A stretch of DNA of 64,000 bases from Janthinobacterium sp. B9-8 (lineage in GTDB: Bacteria; Pseudomonadota; Gammaproteobacteria; Burkholderiales; Chitinibacteraceae). The stretch's first letter is position 1. Each line of letters starts with the position of its first letter. Where the stretch lies: the NCBI RefSeq assembly GCF_000969645.2, contig NZ_CP014222.1, positions 1,178,001-1,242,000 of the forward strand, written 5' to 3'. Made by a program: the position numbers and the translations under genes. The notes under the pieces are model-generated. The model saw only the letters and a list, made by a program, of their open reading frames with translations, did not search any database and was not told the DNA's origin. Positions 52,666 through 62,370 of the stretch are shown here, in pieces.

Positions 52666-53414
52666 ATACCAAAGTAACTGTATCCATCCTTCGCTACCGC
52701 CCCGAGCAAGACGAGCATCCGGTCTGGCAGGATTATGCTGTGCCCTTTAGCGATGATTTATCCGTGCTGGGCGCGCTGAACTATATCAAGGACGAGCTGG
52801 ATGGCACATTAAGCTTTCGCTGGTCTTGCAGGCAAGCCATTTGCGGCAGCTGCGGCATGATGGTGGATGGTAAGCCCGCCTTGGCGTGTAAAACCTTTCT
52901 GAGGGATTACCCAAAGGGCGTAAAAATCGAAGCGCTGGCGCATTTTCCGATCGAGCGTGATTTGGTGGTGGTGATGGACAGCTTTATCGAAAAGCTGGAA
53001 AGCGTGAAGCCCTACCTCATCCCGAAAGAAGCCAAATCTTTGCAGGAAGGAGAATACTTACAAACACCTGCCGAAATGGATGTGTACTCGCAATTTGCAG
53101 GCTGTATTAACTGCATGCTGTGCTACGCCGCCTGCCCACAGGTGGGCTTAAACCCCGACTTTATCGGCCCCGGCGCAATTGCACTTTTACAGCGCTACAA
53201 CCTTGATTCCAGAGATGGCGGGGCGGACGAGCGCAAGGCTTTGATTAACTCGCAAGTCGGCGTATTTAACTGCACCGCCGTGGGTTATTGCTCTGAAGTT
53301 TGCCCAAAAATGGTCGACCCGGCCAATGCGGTGAATATCAATAAGATGGCGAGCGCGCGCGACTTTTTCTTTCGCTTCTTACCCTCCCCAGATCAAAAAG
53401 GCGGCTGCAAATGA
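52662..53414 (+). CDS. frdB: Fumarate reductase iron-sulfur subunit
   Basis: This 250-residue electron-transfer subunit has a [2Fe-2S] ligand set in [20 protein letters not shown] with a further Cys in ACK. The [4Fe-4S] and [3Fe-4S] clusters use [12 protein letters not shown] and [14 protein letters not shown]. It links the quinol site in FrdCD to the flavin of FrdA. Both ends overlap neighbours by 4 bp (ATGA). Confidence 0.96.
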   Translation: MNTKVTVSILRYRPEQDEHPVWQDYAVPFSDDLSVLGALNYIKDELDGTLSFRWSCRQAICGSCGMMVDGKPALACKTFLRDYPKGVKIEALAHFPIERDLVVVMDSFIEKLESVKPYLIPKEAKSLQEGEYLQTPAEMDVYSQFAGCINCMLCYAACPQVGLNPDFIGPGAIALLQRYNLDSRDGGADERKALINSQVGVFNCTAVGYCSEVCPKMVDPANAVNINKMASARDFFFRFLPSPDQKGGCK

Positions 53415-53815
53415 ATGCCAGGAAACCCTATATCCGCCCTATGGCTGGCTGGTGGCGGCACAATCCTTTTTTCCTTGAATATATGGTGCACGAAGGCACG
53501 GCCTTTTTTGTGCTGGCTTACGCGCTGGAGTTGCTCGCCGGGCTGATTTGCCTTACTCAGGGTGAAGCAGCATGGAATAGCTACCGAGCCTTCGTTGCCA
53601 GCGGGCCAATACTGATCATCAATCTGGCGATCTTTGCCGCAATGCTTTACCACGGCTACACATGGTTCAAAATCATGCCGCGCACCTTGCCGCCTATGAT
53701 AATTGGCGGACAAAAAGTCGCCGCAGCGACCATTACCACGGTAGGTATTGCTGCAGCGGTGGGTGCGAGTGCACTGGTGTTTATCGCGCTGTGGTTTATT
53801 GCGAGGGGATTGTGA
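53411..53815 (+). CDS. frdC: Fumarate reductase membrane subunit C
   Basis: This 134-residue membrane anchor has three hydrophobic helices (about 30-50, 65-88 and 105-130). It starts [33 protein letters not shown] sequences are typical of Frd[15 protein letters not shown] near residue 92 joins helices two and three. With FrdD it anchors the complex and binds menaquinol. Confidence 0.93.
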   Translation: MNARKPYIRPMAGWWRHNPFFLEYMVHEGTAFFVLAYALELLAGLICLTQGEAAWNSYRAFVASGPILIINLAIFAAMLYHGYTWFKIMPRTLPPMIIGGQKVAAATITTVGIAAAVGASALVFIALWFIARGL

Positions 53816-54180
53816 TGAAAACGAGTTTAAAGCGTTCTAACGAGCCGATCTTTTGGTTGCTCTTTGGAGCAGGTGGCATGTTGTCTGCACTGATCGGGGC
53901 CATGCTGGTCTTGATCACCAGCTTCGCCGCGCCCTTAGGCCTGCTGCCTGCCGAGCTATTTTCTTACGCCAATATGCAGGGTTTTGCTCAGCATATCGTC
54001 GGCAAGGCTTTGATCTTGGCGATCATCGCGCTGTTTATGTGGCACGCGGTGCATCGTATTTTTCATAGCCTGCACGATGTTGGCATTCACGCTGGCCCTG
54101 TGGCGCGGCTGCTTTGCTATGGCATTGCCATGGTTGGCTCGCTAGCCACGCTTTGGGGGGTATTAGTCATCGGTTTTTGA
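53815..54180 (+). CDS. frdD: Fumarate reductase membrane subunit D
   Basis: This 121-residue membrane anchor starts [20 protein letters not shown], close to the FrdD N-terminus (RSDEPVFWGLFGAGGM pattern). Three helices follow (about 14-40, 58-82, 96-118), with the AVHRIFHSLHDVGIH loop in the middle. The ATG overlaps the frdC stop (TGATG). It closes the operon. Confidence 0.94.
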   Translation: MKTSLKRSNEPIFWLLFGAGGMLSALIGAMLVLITSFAAPLGLLPAELFSYANMQGFAQHIVGKALILAIIALFMWHAVHRIFHSLHDVGIHAGPVARLLCYGIAMVGSLATLWGVLVIGF

Positions 54181-54440
54181 TGGCATTGGCCTTGTTACAG
54201 ATGTGCTCTTCTGCTGGAGCTTGAAATGCAGCCTTTTTCCCTATGATTTACGGGGTAAATAGTGCCATGTGTGAGCTATGCTTCCTGTAAAGTATATTTT
54301 TATCTGGCGTTAAATCTGGGGTTTATTTTATCAATAAGGTGAGGTATTTATTTTCAAGGTAAGTCATAGATAATACAGGGGCATGGCAAGGTAAAGATTC
54401 GTGTAATATTATGAGCTTCATGTAAGTCCTTGAGTTTGTT
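54181..54440. other. Intergenic region upstream of vgrG
   Basis: About 260 bp with no gene and no strong terminator. It must hold the vgrG promoter. The sequence is AT-rich toward the start, and no clear ribosome site precedes the vgrG ATG. Confidence 0.4.
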
Positions 54441-57116
54441 ATGAATCTAAACGATTTGCTCGCTTCTTTTGCCGCAGCTTTTTCACAAAATCAGCGGCTT
54501 ATTTCTCTGCAACTTGGCGATGGCGGGGCGTGGGGCGAGCAGTTGTTGCCGCAACGAGTGGAGGGCAGCGAGGGGATTAATCAGGCTTACCGCTATCAGA
54601 TCGATTGCTTATCCCCCGATGGCGCTCTAGAGCTTAAATCCTTACTTGGTCTGCCAGTTGTTTTAGCGGTCGCTGATGCGAATGGTAGTGAAATTGAGCG
54701 CTGCGGTGTCGTCTCGCAAGCCCAGTTACTCGGCTCTGACGGTGGCTTTGCCAAATATGCGCTGACGGTAGAACCTCCATTTGCCTTACTCAGATACCGT
54801 CGCACCTCACGCGTGTTTCAGGATTTATCCATTCCGGACATCGTGAAGCAAGTCTTGGCCGAACATCAGGCCAAAAACCCTGTTTTTGCCGCCGTGCAAA
54901 CGCTAGATTTCAAGCTATCCGGCACGCATGGCCCGCGCTCCTACTGCCTGCAATACCGCGAATCAGATTTTGATTTTCTGACGCGATTACTAGCTGAGGA
55001 AGGTTTAGCCTGGCGATTTGAACATTTAGCAGGAGATAACCCGCAAGTTCAGCTGGTGATTTTCGACGACGCCTTTGCGCTTCCTGAAGCACAGGAAATG
55101 CAGGTGCGTTTCCACCGCGCTGACGCCACCGAAGAGAGTGATTCACTGACCGAGTGGCATAGCCAGCGTCAGGTGGGCAGCAGCTCGGTCTCTTTGGCGA
55201 GTTTTGATTACAAAGCCACCAGTACTCAACAAAGCTTTGATGAGAGCCGGATCGACCAAGGTGACGGCGGCCAACAGCTGCAGGCTAGCTTCGAAGATTA
55301 CGACCCGCAAGCCCTTTATTACGCCAGCGATGCTGAGGGCCTAAGCCACTACGCACAGCTGCGTCAGCAAGCATCGGATGCAAAAAAGAAATCGTTCATC
55401 GGCTCTGGCACTTTACGTGCCCTGCAAGCTGGGCAGTGGTTCCGCCTAGAAGATCACCCCGCACACGAATGGGATTCTGCCGAGCAACGCGAATTCGCCG
55501 TAACCGAGCTAAAATTCACAGCGAACAATAATTTACCAGCGGATTTAACCCAGCAACTTGGCTTGGTTGCCCCCAGCTTGCTGGCATTCACTTCCGCGGC
55601 CGTAGGTTGGGCTGAGCCTGCGAAGCCCAACACTGCGCCTTACCAAGTTCAATTCACAGCCCAAAGACGCGGCCAGCCGATTACGCCTAACTTTGCTCAT
55701 TCAGAACACAGCAAACCCAAAAGCCGCGGCGTACAAACCGCCACCGTGGTGGGCCCTGCCGGATCAGAAGTCCACACCGACGAGCAAGGCCGGATCAAGG
55801 TGCAGTTCCACTGGCAGCGTGCCGCCGAGCATCCAGAATTTGGCGCAAACCTGGATGACAAATCATCTTGCTGGATACGCGTTGCCTATCCATCGGCAGG
55901 CGCAGGCTTTGGGCATCAGTTTATTCCGCGCATCGGCCAGGAAGTTTTGGTGAATTTCCTCGAAAGCGATATAGACCGCCCCATCGTCACTGGGGTGGTC
56001 TATAACGGCAGCCATCCAGTGCCGGCGTTCAGCGGCTCAGGCGCATTGCCCGCCAATAAAACCCTATCTGGGATCAAAACCAAAGAGCATGAAGGCGGCC
56101 AATACGGCGAGCTGCTGTTTGACGACAGCAAAGGCGAAGTTCGCACAAAATTATCCAGCGAGCACGGTAAAACCCAGCTTAATCTGGGCTATTTAATCCA
56201 CCCAAGGACCGATGGCAAAGGCGAGCCACGCGGTGAAGGCTTTGAGCTACGCAGCGACAAACAAGGTGCGATTCGCGCCAACGGCCTGCTGATCAGCACC
56301 GAAGCCAAAAACGGCGCAAGCGGCAAGCAACTCGACCATAGCCCCGCCCAAAGCCAACTCGAATCAGCGCTTGCACTGGCCCAAAGCCTTGGTGAAACCG
56401 CCACTAATCAGCTTGCCGATACCATAGAAACTGGCGAAGGCGATAAAACCGTCAAGCCCGACAATAGTGCAGGTGAGAAAGCCGCTACAGGCCATCTGCA
56501 CCACCACGTGCATGCCAGCAAAAGCCTAGAAGCAAGCAGCAACACAGACAAAGACGGCAAGAGCAAATCTAAAGATCAATCCGGCCAGCAAAAAATCATC
56601 CTGCTACACGGCGAAGATGGTGTGGCCATCACCAGCCCGCAAAGCCAAACGATTACCGCAGGCACCAACCTTGATCTGGTTGCGCAGCGTGACACAAATC
56701 AAACCTCCGGCCGCCGCTGGATACATAACGTCGGATCACACATCAGCCTATTTGTGGCCGGGGTAAAAGATAAAGTCGCGCTAAAACTGATCGCAGCCAA
56801 AGGCAAAATACAACTACAAGCGCAAAGTGACGATATCGAAATCACCGCCGACAAAAACGTCAAAATCACCGCCTGCAAAGAAAGCATCACCGTAACGGCT
56901 AAAGACGAAATTTTGATGACGGCGGGTGGCGGCTATATCCGCTTAAAAGGCGGCAATATCGAGATTCATTGCCCGGGAACGGTGAGCATTAAAGGGGCGA
57001 GCCATGAGTTAAGTGGGCCTGCAAGCATGAACCCGCTCTTGCCGCAATTTCCTAATTCGGTTTGTATTCCATGTTTATTAGCAGCGATGAAATCAGGTAG
57101 CCCTTTTATCGCTTAA
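54441..57116 (+). CDS. vgrG: Type VI secretion tip protein VgrG
   Basis: This 891-residue T6SS spike protein has an N-terminal gp27-like domain (about 20-380; YCLQYRESDFDFLTRLLAEEG). A gp5-like OB fold (about 420-520) includes EVHTDEQGRIKVQFHWQR and WIRVAYPSAGAGFGHQFIPR, followed by a C-terminal DUF2345-type beta region (about 700-860). The linker is His-rich (GHLHHHVH). The end (CIPCLLAAMKSGSPFIA) resembles VgrGs that hand effectors over. It forms the trimeric spike on the Hcp tube. The next gene is a DUF4123 adaptor, so this VgrG probably carries the Tle1-like phospholipase encoded downstream. Confidence 0.95.
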   Translation: MNLNDLLASFAAAFSQNQRLISLQLGDGGAWGEQLLPQRVEGSEGINQAYRYQIDCLSPDGALELKSLLGLPVVLAVADANGSEIERCGVVSQAQLLGSDGGFAKYALTVEPPFALLRYRRTSRVFQDLSIPDIVKQVLAEHQAKNPVFAAVQTLDFKLSGTHGPRSYCLQYRESDFDFLTRLLAEEGLAWRFEHLAGDNPQVQLVIFDDAFALPEAQEMQVRFHRADATEESDSLTEWHSQRQVGSSSVSLASFDYKATSTQQSFDESRIDQGDGGQQLQASFEDYDPQALYYASDAEGLSHYAQLRQQASDAKKKSFIGSGTLRALQAGQWFRLEDHPAHEWDSAEQREFAVTELKFTANNNLPADLTQQLGLVAPSLLAFTSAAVGWAEPAKPNTAPYQVQFTAQRRGQPITPNFAHSEHSKPKSRGVQTATVVGPAGSEVHTDEQGRIKVQFHWQRAAEHPEFGANLDDKSSCWIRVAYPSAGAGFGHQFIPRIGQEVLVNFLESDIDRPIVTGVVYNGSHPVPAFSGSGALPANKTLSGIKTKEHEGGQYGELLFDDSKGEVRTKLSSEHGKTQLNLGYLIHPRTDGKGEPRGEGFELRSDKQGAIRANGLLISTEAKNGASGKQLDHSPAQSQLESALALAQSLGETATNQLADTIETGEGDKTVKPDNSAGEKAATGHLHHHVHASKSLEASSNTDKDGKSKSKDQSGQQKIILLHGEDGVAITSPQSQTITAGTNLDLVAQRDTNQTSGRRWIHNVGSHISLFVAGVKDKVALKLIAAKGKIQLQAQSDDIEITADKNVKITACKESITVTAKDEILMTAGGGYIRLKGGNIEIHCPGTVSIKGASHELSGPASMNPLLPQFPNSVCIPCLLAAMKSGSPFIA

Positions 57117-57130
57117 GGAGTATTACAAGC

Positions 57131-58003
57131 ATGACTAATTTAGTTGAAGTCATTCATGATTCTGCCGTGCTTTATGAAGATATTGACGCTAGTGTGGGGT
57201 ATGGCGCACTTTATGCAATTGTGGATTCTGCATTTGATTTGAAAATAATCAAGAAATTAAAAAAATGGCCGTCCATTGCGCTTTATCAAAATACCGAGCT
57301 GGCTGAATTAGGCCCCTATTCACCTACTTTATATTTAATTGGTGAAGATAATTGTGCCGCGCATATCGCTAAATTGATAGAGCTATGCGAGGGGCAACCC
57401 ATGCTGAGCTTTATTCGTAGCGCATGTGATTTGGCCGGATTAAAGCAGCATTTAGAGTGTTTATTAAAAGTGTATTGCGAAGACAATACAGAGTGGCCAT
57501 TGCGCTACGCTGATATACGCATTTTAGTGCCACTGTTTGATGTATTGACTGTAGGGCAAAAAAAGATATTGCTCGGGCCTATCCATAGCTGGTTGATTCC
57601 AGATCGATTTGGAAAAATACAAAATCAGTTTGGAGAGAATAAAAACACTGCACTTTGGAATTTTGAAGCGGGTGTATTGAAAATGGATGAAAAGCAATTT
57701 GCTGAAATGATTGATGCAGCAGTGCCAGATTCTATTTTAGCCACAGTGCGGGATCAATACAGCAGCATTTTATTACCCTATACCAGCGGTGAGCAATTCA
57801 AACGGGTTGAGCAAGGGGTAAAAGATGCAAAAGAGCTGCAGCTTAATGGCGCTCAAGAAATACTGCAAATTGCCCTGCTGCAATTAATGGCGGCAGAAAC
57901 CACGAATCAGTCCGTGGATTACGCGATGTTCAAAAAAAGAATACACGATGGGCAAGAGCTAGCCGATGCAATTAATCACCTGCCCGCTGCTTTTTGGCGA
58001 TAA
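57131..58003 (+). CDS. DUF4123 domain T6SS adaptor/chaperone
   Basis: This 290-residue protein has the DUF4123 pattern in its first ~130 residues: GYGALYAIVDSAFDLKIIKK, ALYQNTELAELGPYSPTLY and RYADIRILVPLF. DUF4123 proteins (Tap/TEC type) load specific effectors onto VgrG in the cytoplasm and are not secreted themselves. The C-terminal half is helical and less conserved, as expected for the effector-specific part. The gene lies 14 bp after vgrG. Confidence 0.9.
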   Translation: MTNLVEVIHDSAVLYEDIDASVGYGALYAIVDSAFDLKIIKKLKKWPSIALYQNTELAELGPYSPTLYLIGEDNCAAHIAKLIELCEGQPMLSFIRSACDLAGLKQHLECLLKVYCEDNTEWPLRYADIRILVPLFDVLTVGQKKILLGPIHSWLIPDRFGKIQNQFGENKNTALWNFEAGVLKMDEKQFAEMIDAAVPDSILATVRDQYSSILLPYTSGEQFKRVEQGVKDAKELQLNGAQEILQIALLQLMAAETTNQSVDYAMFKKRIHDGQELADAINHLPAAFWR

Positions 58004-58033
58004 GTGTATGTTATTTATTGATGGCAACGAGAT

Positions 58034-58567
58034 ATGAAAATTAAACACTATTTTTTACCTAGGGCGGCGATTGCAGTCATTGCCCTGCTAATAATTAGCG
58101 CTTGTAGTAGTTATGAGCGCTTTCCTGGGCAGAATCAGATCGCTGAAAATAAAGCGCGGGCTGCGGCTGAGTTAGATAAGGAAATACCGATGTTGGGCGT
58201 GGGGACCATGTGTATTGAACACCCTAATACTGATTATATTCATACATATTATGTGCAAGAACCATTTAGCAGCAATATGGAAGGGGGGGAACTGCGGGAA
58301 ATTGGTGGCAGCTGGCTATAGATTGCCAGAAAAATGGCAACCCGGTATGAAGGTAAAAGTGCGCTGGAATCGCCCAATAAAAGGTAAAGATAATTGGATA
58401 GAAAAATATACGACAATACTACACCTTACAATGAAGCAGGCCTTTTATACGTTCATTTCTTTGAAAATGACCAAGTCCGTGTAGTTTCTTCGGCAAACTA
58501 TAGGCCTTCAAGTCCGAATCACCCCATTCCAAGAAATACCATTACGCCTCCGCCTGAAGAGGAGTAA
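58034..58567 (+). pseudogene. DUF3304-like lipoprotein (Tle1 immunity), frameshifted copy
   Basis: This is a near-duplicate of the next gene, with lipobox ISACSSYERFPGQNQIAE. The frame breaks in a run of seven G (about 58282-58288) and continues in +1 as CGKLVAAGYRLPEKWQPG. It breaks again near 58422 and returns to the original frame for YVHFFENDQVRVVSS and the stop at 58565-58567. The total span is 534 bp, identical to the intact copy. As written the product stops at 95 residues (ELREIGGSWL). Protein-level conservation across both shifts suggests a recent loss, slippage in the G run, or sequence errors. Confidence 0.75.
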
Positions 58568-58609
58568 CACTAAATATGCCTTTTTCAACAATTAGACTGG
58601 ATACTTTAT

Positions 58610-59143
58610 ATGTTACGTAGAAAAAATTTATTACCCCGTGCTTTGTTGATGATCTTTACCCTATTTACAATTAGCGCTTGCAGTAGTTATGAGCGCTTTC
58701 CTGGGCAAAACCAAATTGCCGAGTATAAAGTAAGGGCTGCGGATGAGTTGGAGAAGGAAATACCGATGCTGGGTGTATCGATGATGTGTATTGAACACCC
58801 AAATACTAGTTACATTTATTCTTACTATATCAAGGAGCCGTTCAGCTCTCGCATGGCAGGCGGAGGGAGTTGTGGCGGGTTGGTAGCGGGGGGGTATGAT
58901 TTACCAAGAAAGTGGCAGCCAGGTATGAAGGTAAAAGTACGTTGGAATCGCCCAATAAAAGGTAAGGATAATTGGATAGAAAAATATACGACTATTATGC
59001 CTTATGAAAAAGCTGGGACTTTATATGTGCATTTCTTTGAGAATGACCAAGTACGTGTTGTATCTTCGCCATATGATAGGCCGTCGAGCCCGGATCATCC
59101 TATTCCAAGAAATGCCATCACACCACCACCGGAGGTGGAATAA
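58610..59143 (+). CDS. DUF3304-like lipoprotein, probable Tle1 immunity protein
   Basis: This 177-residue lipoprotein has a signal peptide with lipobox LFTISACSSYERFPGQ (Cys about 24), so it would be anchored in the periplasm. Conserved parts are CIEHPNTSYIYSYYIKEPF, KWQPGMKVKVRWNRPIKG and VRVVSSPYDRPSSPDHP. DUF3304 proteins next to Tle1 phospholipases are known periplasmic immunity proteins that block self-intoxication. Its stop overlaps the effector start by 1 bp (TAATG). A frameshifted tandem copy lies just upstream. Confidence 0.85.
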   Translation: MLRRKNLLPRALLMIFTLFTISACSSYERFPGQNQIAEYKVRAADELEKEIPMLGVSMMCIEHPNTSYIYSYYIKEPFSSRMAGGGSCGGLVAGGYDLPRKWQPGMKVKVRWNRPIKGKDNWIEKYTTIMPYEKAGTLYVHFFENDQVRVVSSPYDRPSSPDHPIPRNAITPPPEVE

Positions 59144-61110
59144 TGGCTTTAATTCATTCTGCTCCAAAGGTTATTGAAGACAGCGCTGAAAAAGAGTTAG
59201 CTTTACCAACGAGTGAAATTATAAAAAGAGTTTGCTCCTCAGAGCCTGCCTCTCCAACCTCATGCAAACTAGATGTAGCAATTAGTCTTTTTTTTGACGG
59301 TACAAATAATAATATGGAACGTGATGAAGCTGATTTGTCACATAGTAATATTGTTCGTTTGTATAAAGTACATAAAGCAAGCGATAGAGTAAGTGCATTA
59401 TTTAAATCTGGATGTTATGCCATCTATATTCCTGGCGTAGGGACACGTTTTAAGGCAAATGATGAGCTAAGAGAAACCGCTGATGGTAAGGCAATGGCCA
59501 AAGGTGGGCAAGCGCGTATTTTATATGCACTCCTCCATACCTATAATGCTGTATACGATGCAATTGTCGGTGGCAAAGATTGGCTTAATGAAGATGATAT
59601 CGCCGAAAAAATAAAAGCCTATAAACGCGATGTAGAACAACAGAATAATTACGATCCGCAAATGCGCCAACCTAGGCCGAATCGCAAGAGCTGGTTTGCC
59701 GATTTACGAGAGGAATTAAATAAAAAGCTGGAAGAAGCGCGGCAAGCTAAGCCTAAGCCGATGATTCCGGCCATTAAGGTGGCGGTATTTGGTTTCTCTC
59801 GCGGGGCGATTGAGGCGCGGGCTTTTTGTTATTGGCTGGATGCCGCTTTGGATCATGGCCGCATTTGCGGTATTCCGGTGGAAATCAATTTTTTGGGTTT
59901 GTTTGATTCGGTGGCGTCGGTTGGCTTGGCTAATTCTGCCTCTGAAACCACAATACTTTGGTTTGCCAATGGCCACTTTGATTGGGCAGCAGAAACGCTG
60001 AAACCATTGCCGGGCTTAGTTAAAAAAACCGTGCACTATATTGCTGCGCACGAGCAACGGATGAATTTCCCGATTACCCGTGTATTGGGCGGCAATGTTA
60101 GCGAGTATATCTACCCCGGCGTGCATTCGGATATTGGCGGGGGCTACGGCATGAAGGATCAGGGGCGCGCGGGCAGTATAGGCAAGATGCTCTCTCAAGT
60201 GCCTTTATTGCATATGTATAAGGCGGCGGTAATGGCGGGTGTGCCGCTGGCGCTGTATCAGGAAATGGACGACAGGCTAAAAGTTGATTTTGAACTCGAT
60301 GCCGAATTAGCAAAGCGCTGGAATTTATATATGGCAGCCGATGCATGGTCGGGCAGTTATGAAGAATTAATCAATGCCAATATGCGTTTGTATTATCGCT
60401 ACCGTCGGTTTTATTTAAATGGCTTTGAAAGCTCGAAAGCATTTCAGGGCGCAAGCGCACAGGATCAAGAAGATTTACGCAGCTATAACGCACTCTTGCT
60501 GGGCGATTTAAAGTTATTAAAAGAGCGTGAAAAAGGCGGCAGGCCAAGGCCGCCTGAGCGTGATCGTTTTCCAATCAATGACAATATTGATTTTCAGGCA
60601 AATGCCAAATTGGCAAATAAGCGGGCCTTGTCCAGATCAGATCATCGCAGCAAACCTGATGCGATAGAAAATATAGCATTAAAAGTATTTGATGCCCCAG
60701 CTGATGCCACATTGCCACCCGAATTGCAATTATTGGATGAGCATGTGCATGATTCTTTGGCAGGTTTTTATTTGGCGGGTTATGTAACTAAAGAAGAGAA
60801 GGCCGATCGTTTATTAGAAATGCAAAAAAAACCACCTTCAACTAATGATCCTTATGATAGAAAAGTATACGAAAATGCTCAGGCTGATGCAGAAGTCAGC
60901 GCTTTGTTGAAAACAAAAGGAGCGTTTAGAAAAGATCGTGAACGGGTTTTTTCGCCTGGAGAGCAGGATAAATTAAAAACCGACAAGGTCTTTCCGGTGC
61001 TCACCGATGCGGATGCGCCTGAATTAAGGAATCGACTGATTACTTCTCAAACCTGGACGCGGCGTGAAGGAGGTGGGTATTTGAAGGAAAGATACGTTTT
61101 TCCTGATTAA
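59143..61110 (+). CDS. T6SS phospholipase effector, Tle1-like (DUF2235)
   Basis: This 655-residue alpha/beta-hydrolase resembles Tle1 type VI lipase effectors. The N-terminal motif is ISLFFDGTNNN (D-G-T-N-N). The nucleophile elbow is VAVFGFSRGAIEARAF (Ser in GFSRG, about residue 222). GLFDSVASVG follows, and the catalytic Asp/His region is YIYPGVHSDIGGGYG near residues 325-339. Such enzymes have PLA2 activity on membrane lipids in the periplasm of target cells. The C-terminal ~250 residues are charged and helical, probably adaptor and immunity contact. Codon use changes from AT-rich at the start to GC-richer in the core, hinting at recombination. Confidence 0.9.
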   Translation: MALIHSAPKVIEDSAEKELALPTSEIIKRVCSSEPASPTSCKLDVAISLFFDGTNNNMERDEADLSHSNIVRLYKVHKASDRVSALFKSGCYAIYIPGVGTRFKANDELRETADGKAMAKGGQARILYALLHTYNAVYDAIVGGKDWLNEDDIAEKIKAYKRDVEQQNNYDPQMRQPRPNRKSWFADLREELNKKLEEARQAKPKPMIPAIKVAVFGFSRGAIEARAFCYWLDAALDHGRICGIPVEINFLGLFDSVASVGLANSASETTILWFANGHFDWAAETLKPLPGLVKKTVHYIAAHEQRMNFPITRVLGGNVSEYIYPGVHSDIGGGYGMKDQGRAGSIGKMLSQVPLLHMYKAAVMAGVPLALYQEMDDRLKVDFELDAELAKRWNLYMAADAWSGSYEELINANMRLYYRYRRFYLNGFESSKAFQGASAQDQEDLRSYNALLLGDLKLLKEREKGGRPRPPERDRFPINDNIDFQANAKLANKRALSRSDHRSKPDAIENIALKVFDAPADATLPPELQLLDEHVHDSLAGFYLAGYVTKEEKADRLLEMQKKPPSTNDPYDRKVYENAQADAEVSALLKTKGAFRKDRERVFSPGEQDKLKTDKVFPVLTDADAPELRNRLITSQTWTRREGGGYLKERYVFPD

Positions 61111-61234
61111 TGTCTTCTGTTCTTGCAATAATACATAATTGCGATGACATGTTTTTCAGAAACAAGGCATTTTTTGATTGTTTTTGTGTTTTTATTAAAT
61201 ATATATTAAATATTACTTATTCTGTTGTGGCCCA

Positions 61235-62350
61235 ATGCGAAAGAAAACACAATCTAAATCTGTATTTGTGCAAGCAAATACGCCAATTCGAAGTCTAAAT
61301 GTAATTCAAACGAATCATGTTCTGACCTGGGGAGAGAAAATCACACAATGGTTGGGTGTTTCACTGCTGTTTTTAAGTGTTCTCTCTTTATTACTGGGTT
61401 TGGCTGGTCTGGGGATGATCTTGATTCAGCTGGATTGGTTGCAGTGGTATGCGCCGGGTGATTGGCTAAAATATCAAGTGATCAGTATTTTTGTTTTAAT
61501 GCTGGGAGGCTGGTTTTTTCTTGCATATTCTGAGCGAAAATTGATTTTTCGTTTTAATAAAAGTGGCTGCTGGTTTAATTATCATAGTGATCCGCTTGTC
61601 TGGTCTGATTTAGAAATATCGTTTCTGATGAGAAATCTCATTCAGGCGCAAACCACGCAATCGGAGCAGGCTAATACATTTGAGCTTAAAATTGGCTCGC
61701 CGGATCATGGTGTATTTCATTATTCTGGTAGGGGGGCAGATGTTGCTGTTTTAAAAGAACTGCTTCAATTTTTGCCCCAAGGTGCATTGAGCTGCCCGAC
61801 TACAAATTGGACTACGCCTGCTTCGGAGAATAATCGATGGCGCGCGCATAGTGTGGCCAATAAAAGCAGAAAGTATGCAGCCATTTTTGGATTTATATCC
61901 TTATTTTTATGGATGATGGCAAGCATTGTTTTTATGCCGGATTTAATTAATAGTGAAAAACTGGCATTTATTCCCTATTTCCCACCGCCTGATTTATCTG
62001 CCCGTTCTGATGAATATATGGGCTATAGCATGGCTTTAATATTAACGGGAAGCGCTTTAGGTGCATGGCTAATAAATTGGGGGCTAAAATTTACGCGGGA
62101 TAATTTATCTGCTGATCCAAATGGCCTGTATAGCAAGCAGCATGGTCTGATTCCATGGGGAAGGATTACTTTTATAAAAAGCTTTGGTTTAAGTAATCGC
62201 AATGGGGAAGAGCTGCAAATCTCATTCTTGAATCATGATTCAGTATTGATCACTCACCGATGGCAAGTCGGTTTGTTCAGCAGTGTGGCTAAGTTCGCAG
62301 AAATTTGCGAAGCGGGTTGCATTGAGTTTGGTCAGTTAAGGCCTGATTGA
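61235..62350 (+). CDS. Membrane protein of unknown function downstream of Tle1
   Basis: This 371-residue protein has four predicted transmembrane helices, two at about 42-66 and 80-100 and two near 218-240 and 265-285. Soluble stretches lie between and after them. The second half contains GLYSKQHGLIPWGRITFIKSF, a PH-like beta region. I cannot place it in a family. It lies 124 bp after the effector on the same strand and ends with a hairpin, so it may be part of the T6SS module. The start has a weak ribosome site. Confidence 0.65.
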   Translation: MRKKTQSKSVFVQANTPIRSLNVIQTNHVLTWGEKITQWLGVSLLFLSVLSLLLGLAGLGMILIQLDWLQWYAPGDWLKYQVISIFVLMLGGWFFLAYSERKLIFRFNKSGCWFNYHSDPLVWSDLEISFLMRNLIQAQTTQSEQANTFELKIGSPDHGVFHYSGRGADVAVLKELLQFLPQGALSCPTTNWTTPASENNRWRAHSVANKSRKYAAIFGFISLFLWMMASIVFMPDLINSEKLAFIPYFPPPDLSARSDEYMGYSMALILTGSALGAWLINWGLKFTRDNLSADPNGLYSKQHGLIPWGRITFIKSFGLSNRNGEELQISFLNHDSVLITHRWQVGLFSSVAKFAEICEAGCIEFGQLRPD

Positions 62351-62370
62351 TGCCAGTCAGGCCGGTCTTT
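62340..62370 (+). terminator. Hairpin at the end of the T6SS module
   Basis: GGCCTGA (62340-62346) pairs with TCAGGCC (62357-62363), overlapping the stop codon, followed by GGTCTTTC. It is only weakly T-rich. Confidence 0.4.

Noticed and set aside
50887..54180. Succinate dehydrogenase operon
   Set aside because: Gene order flavoprotein, iron-sulfur, C, D and the FrdC/FrdD-type anchors plus an FNR site fit fumarate reductase better.
61110..61298. 62-codon frame starting right at the Tle1 stop
   Set aside because: It overlaps the next gene in another frame, is AT-rich and has no ribosome site.
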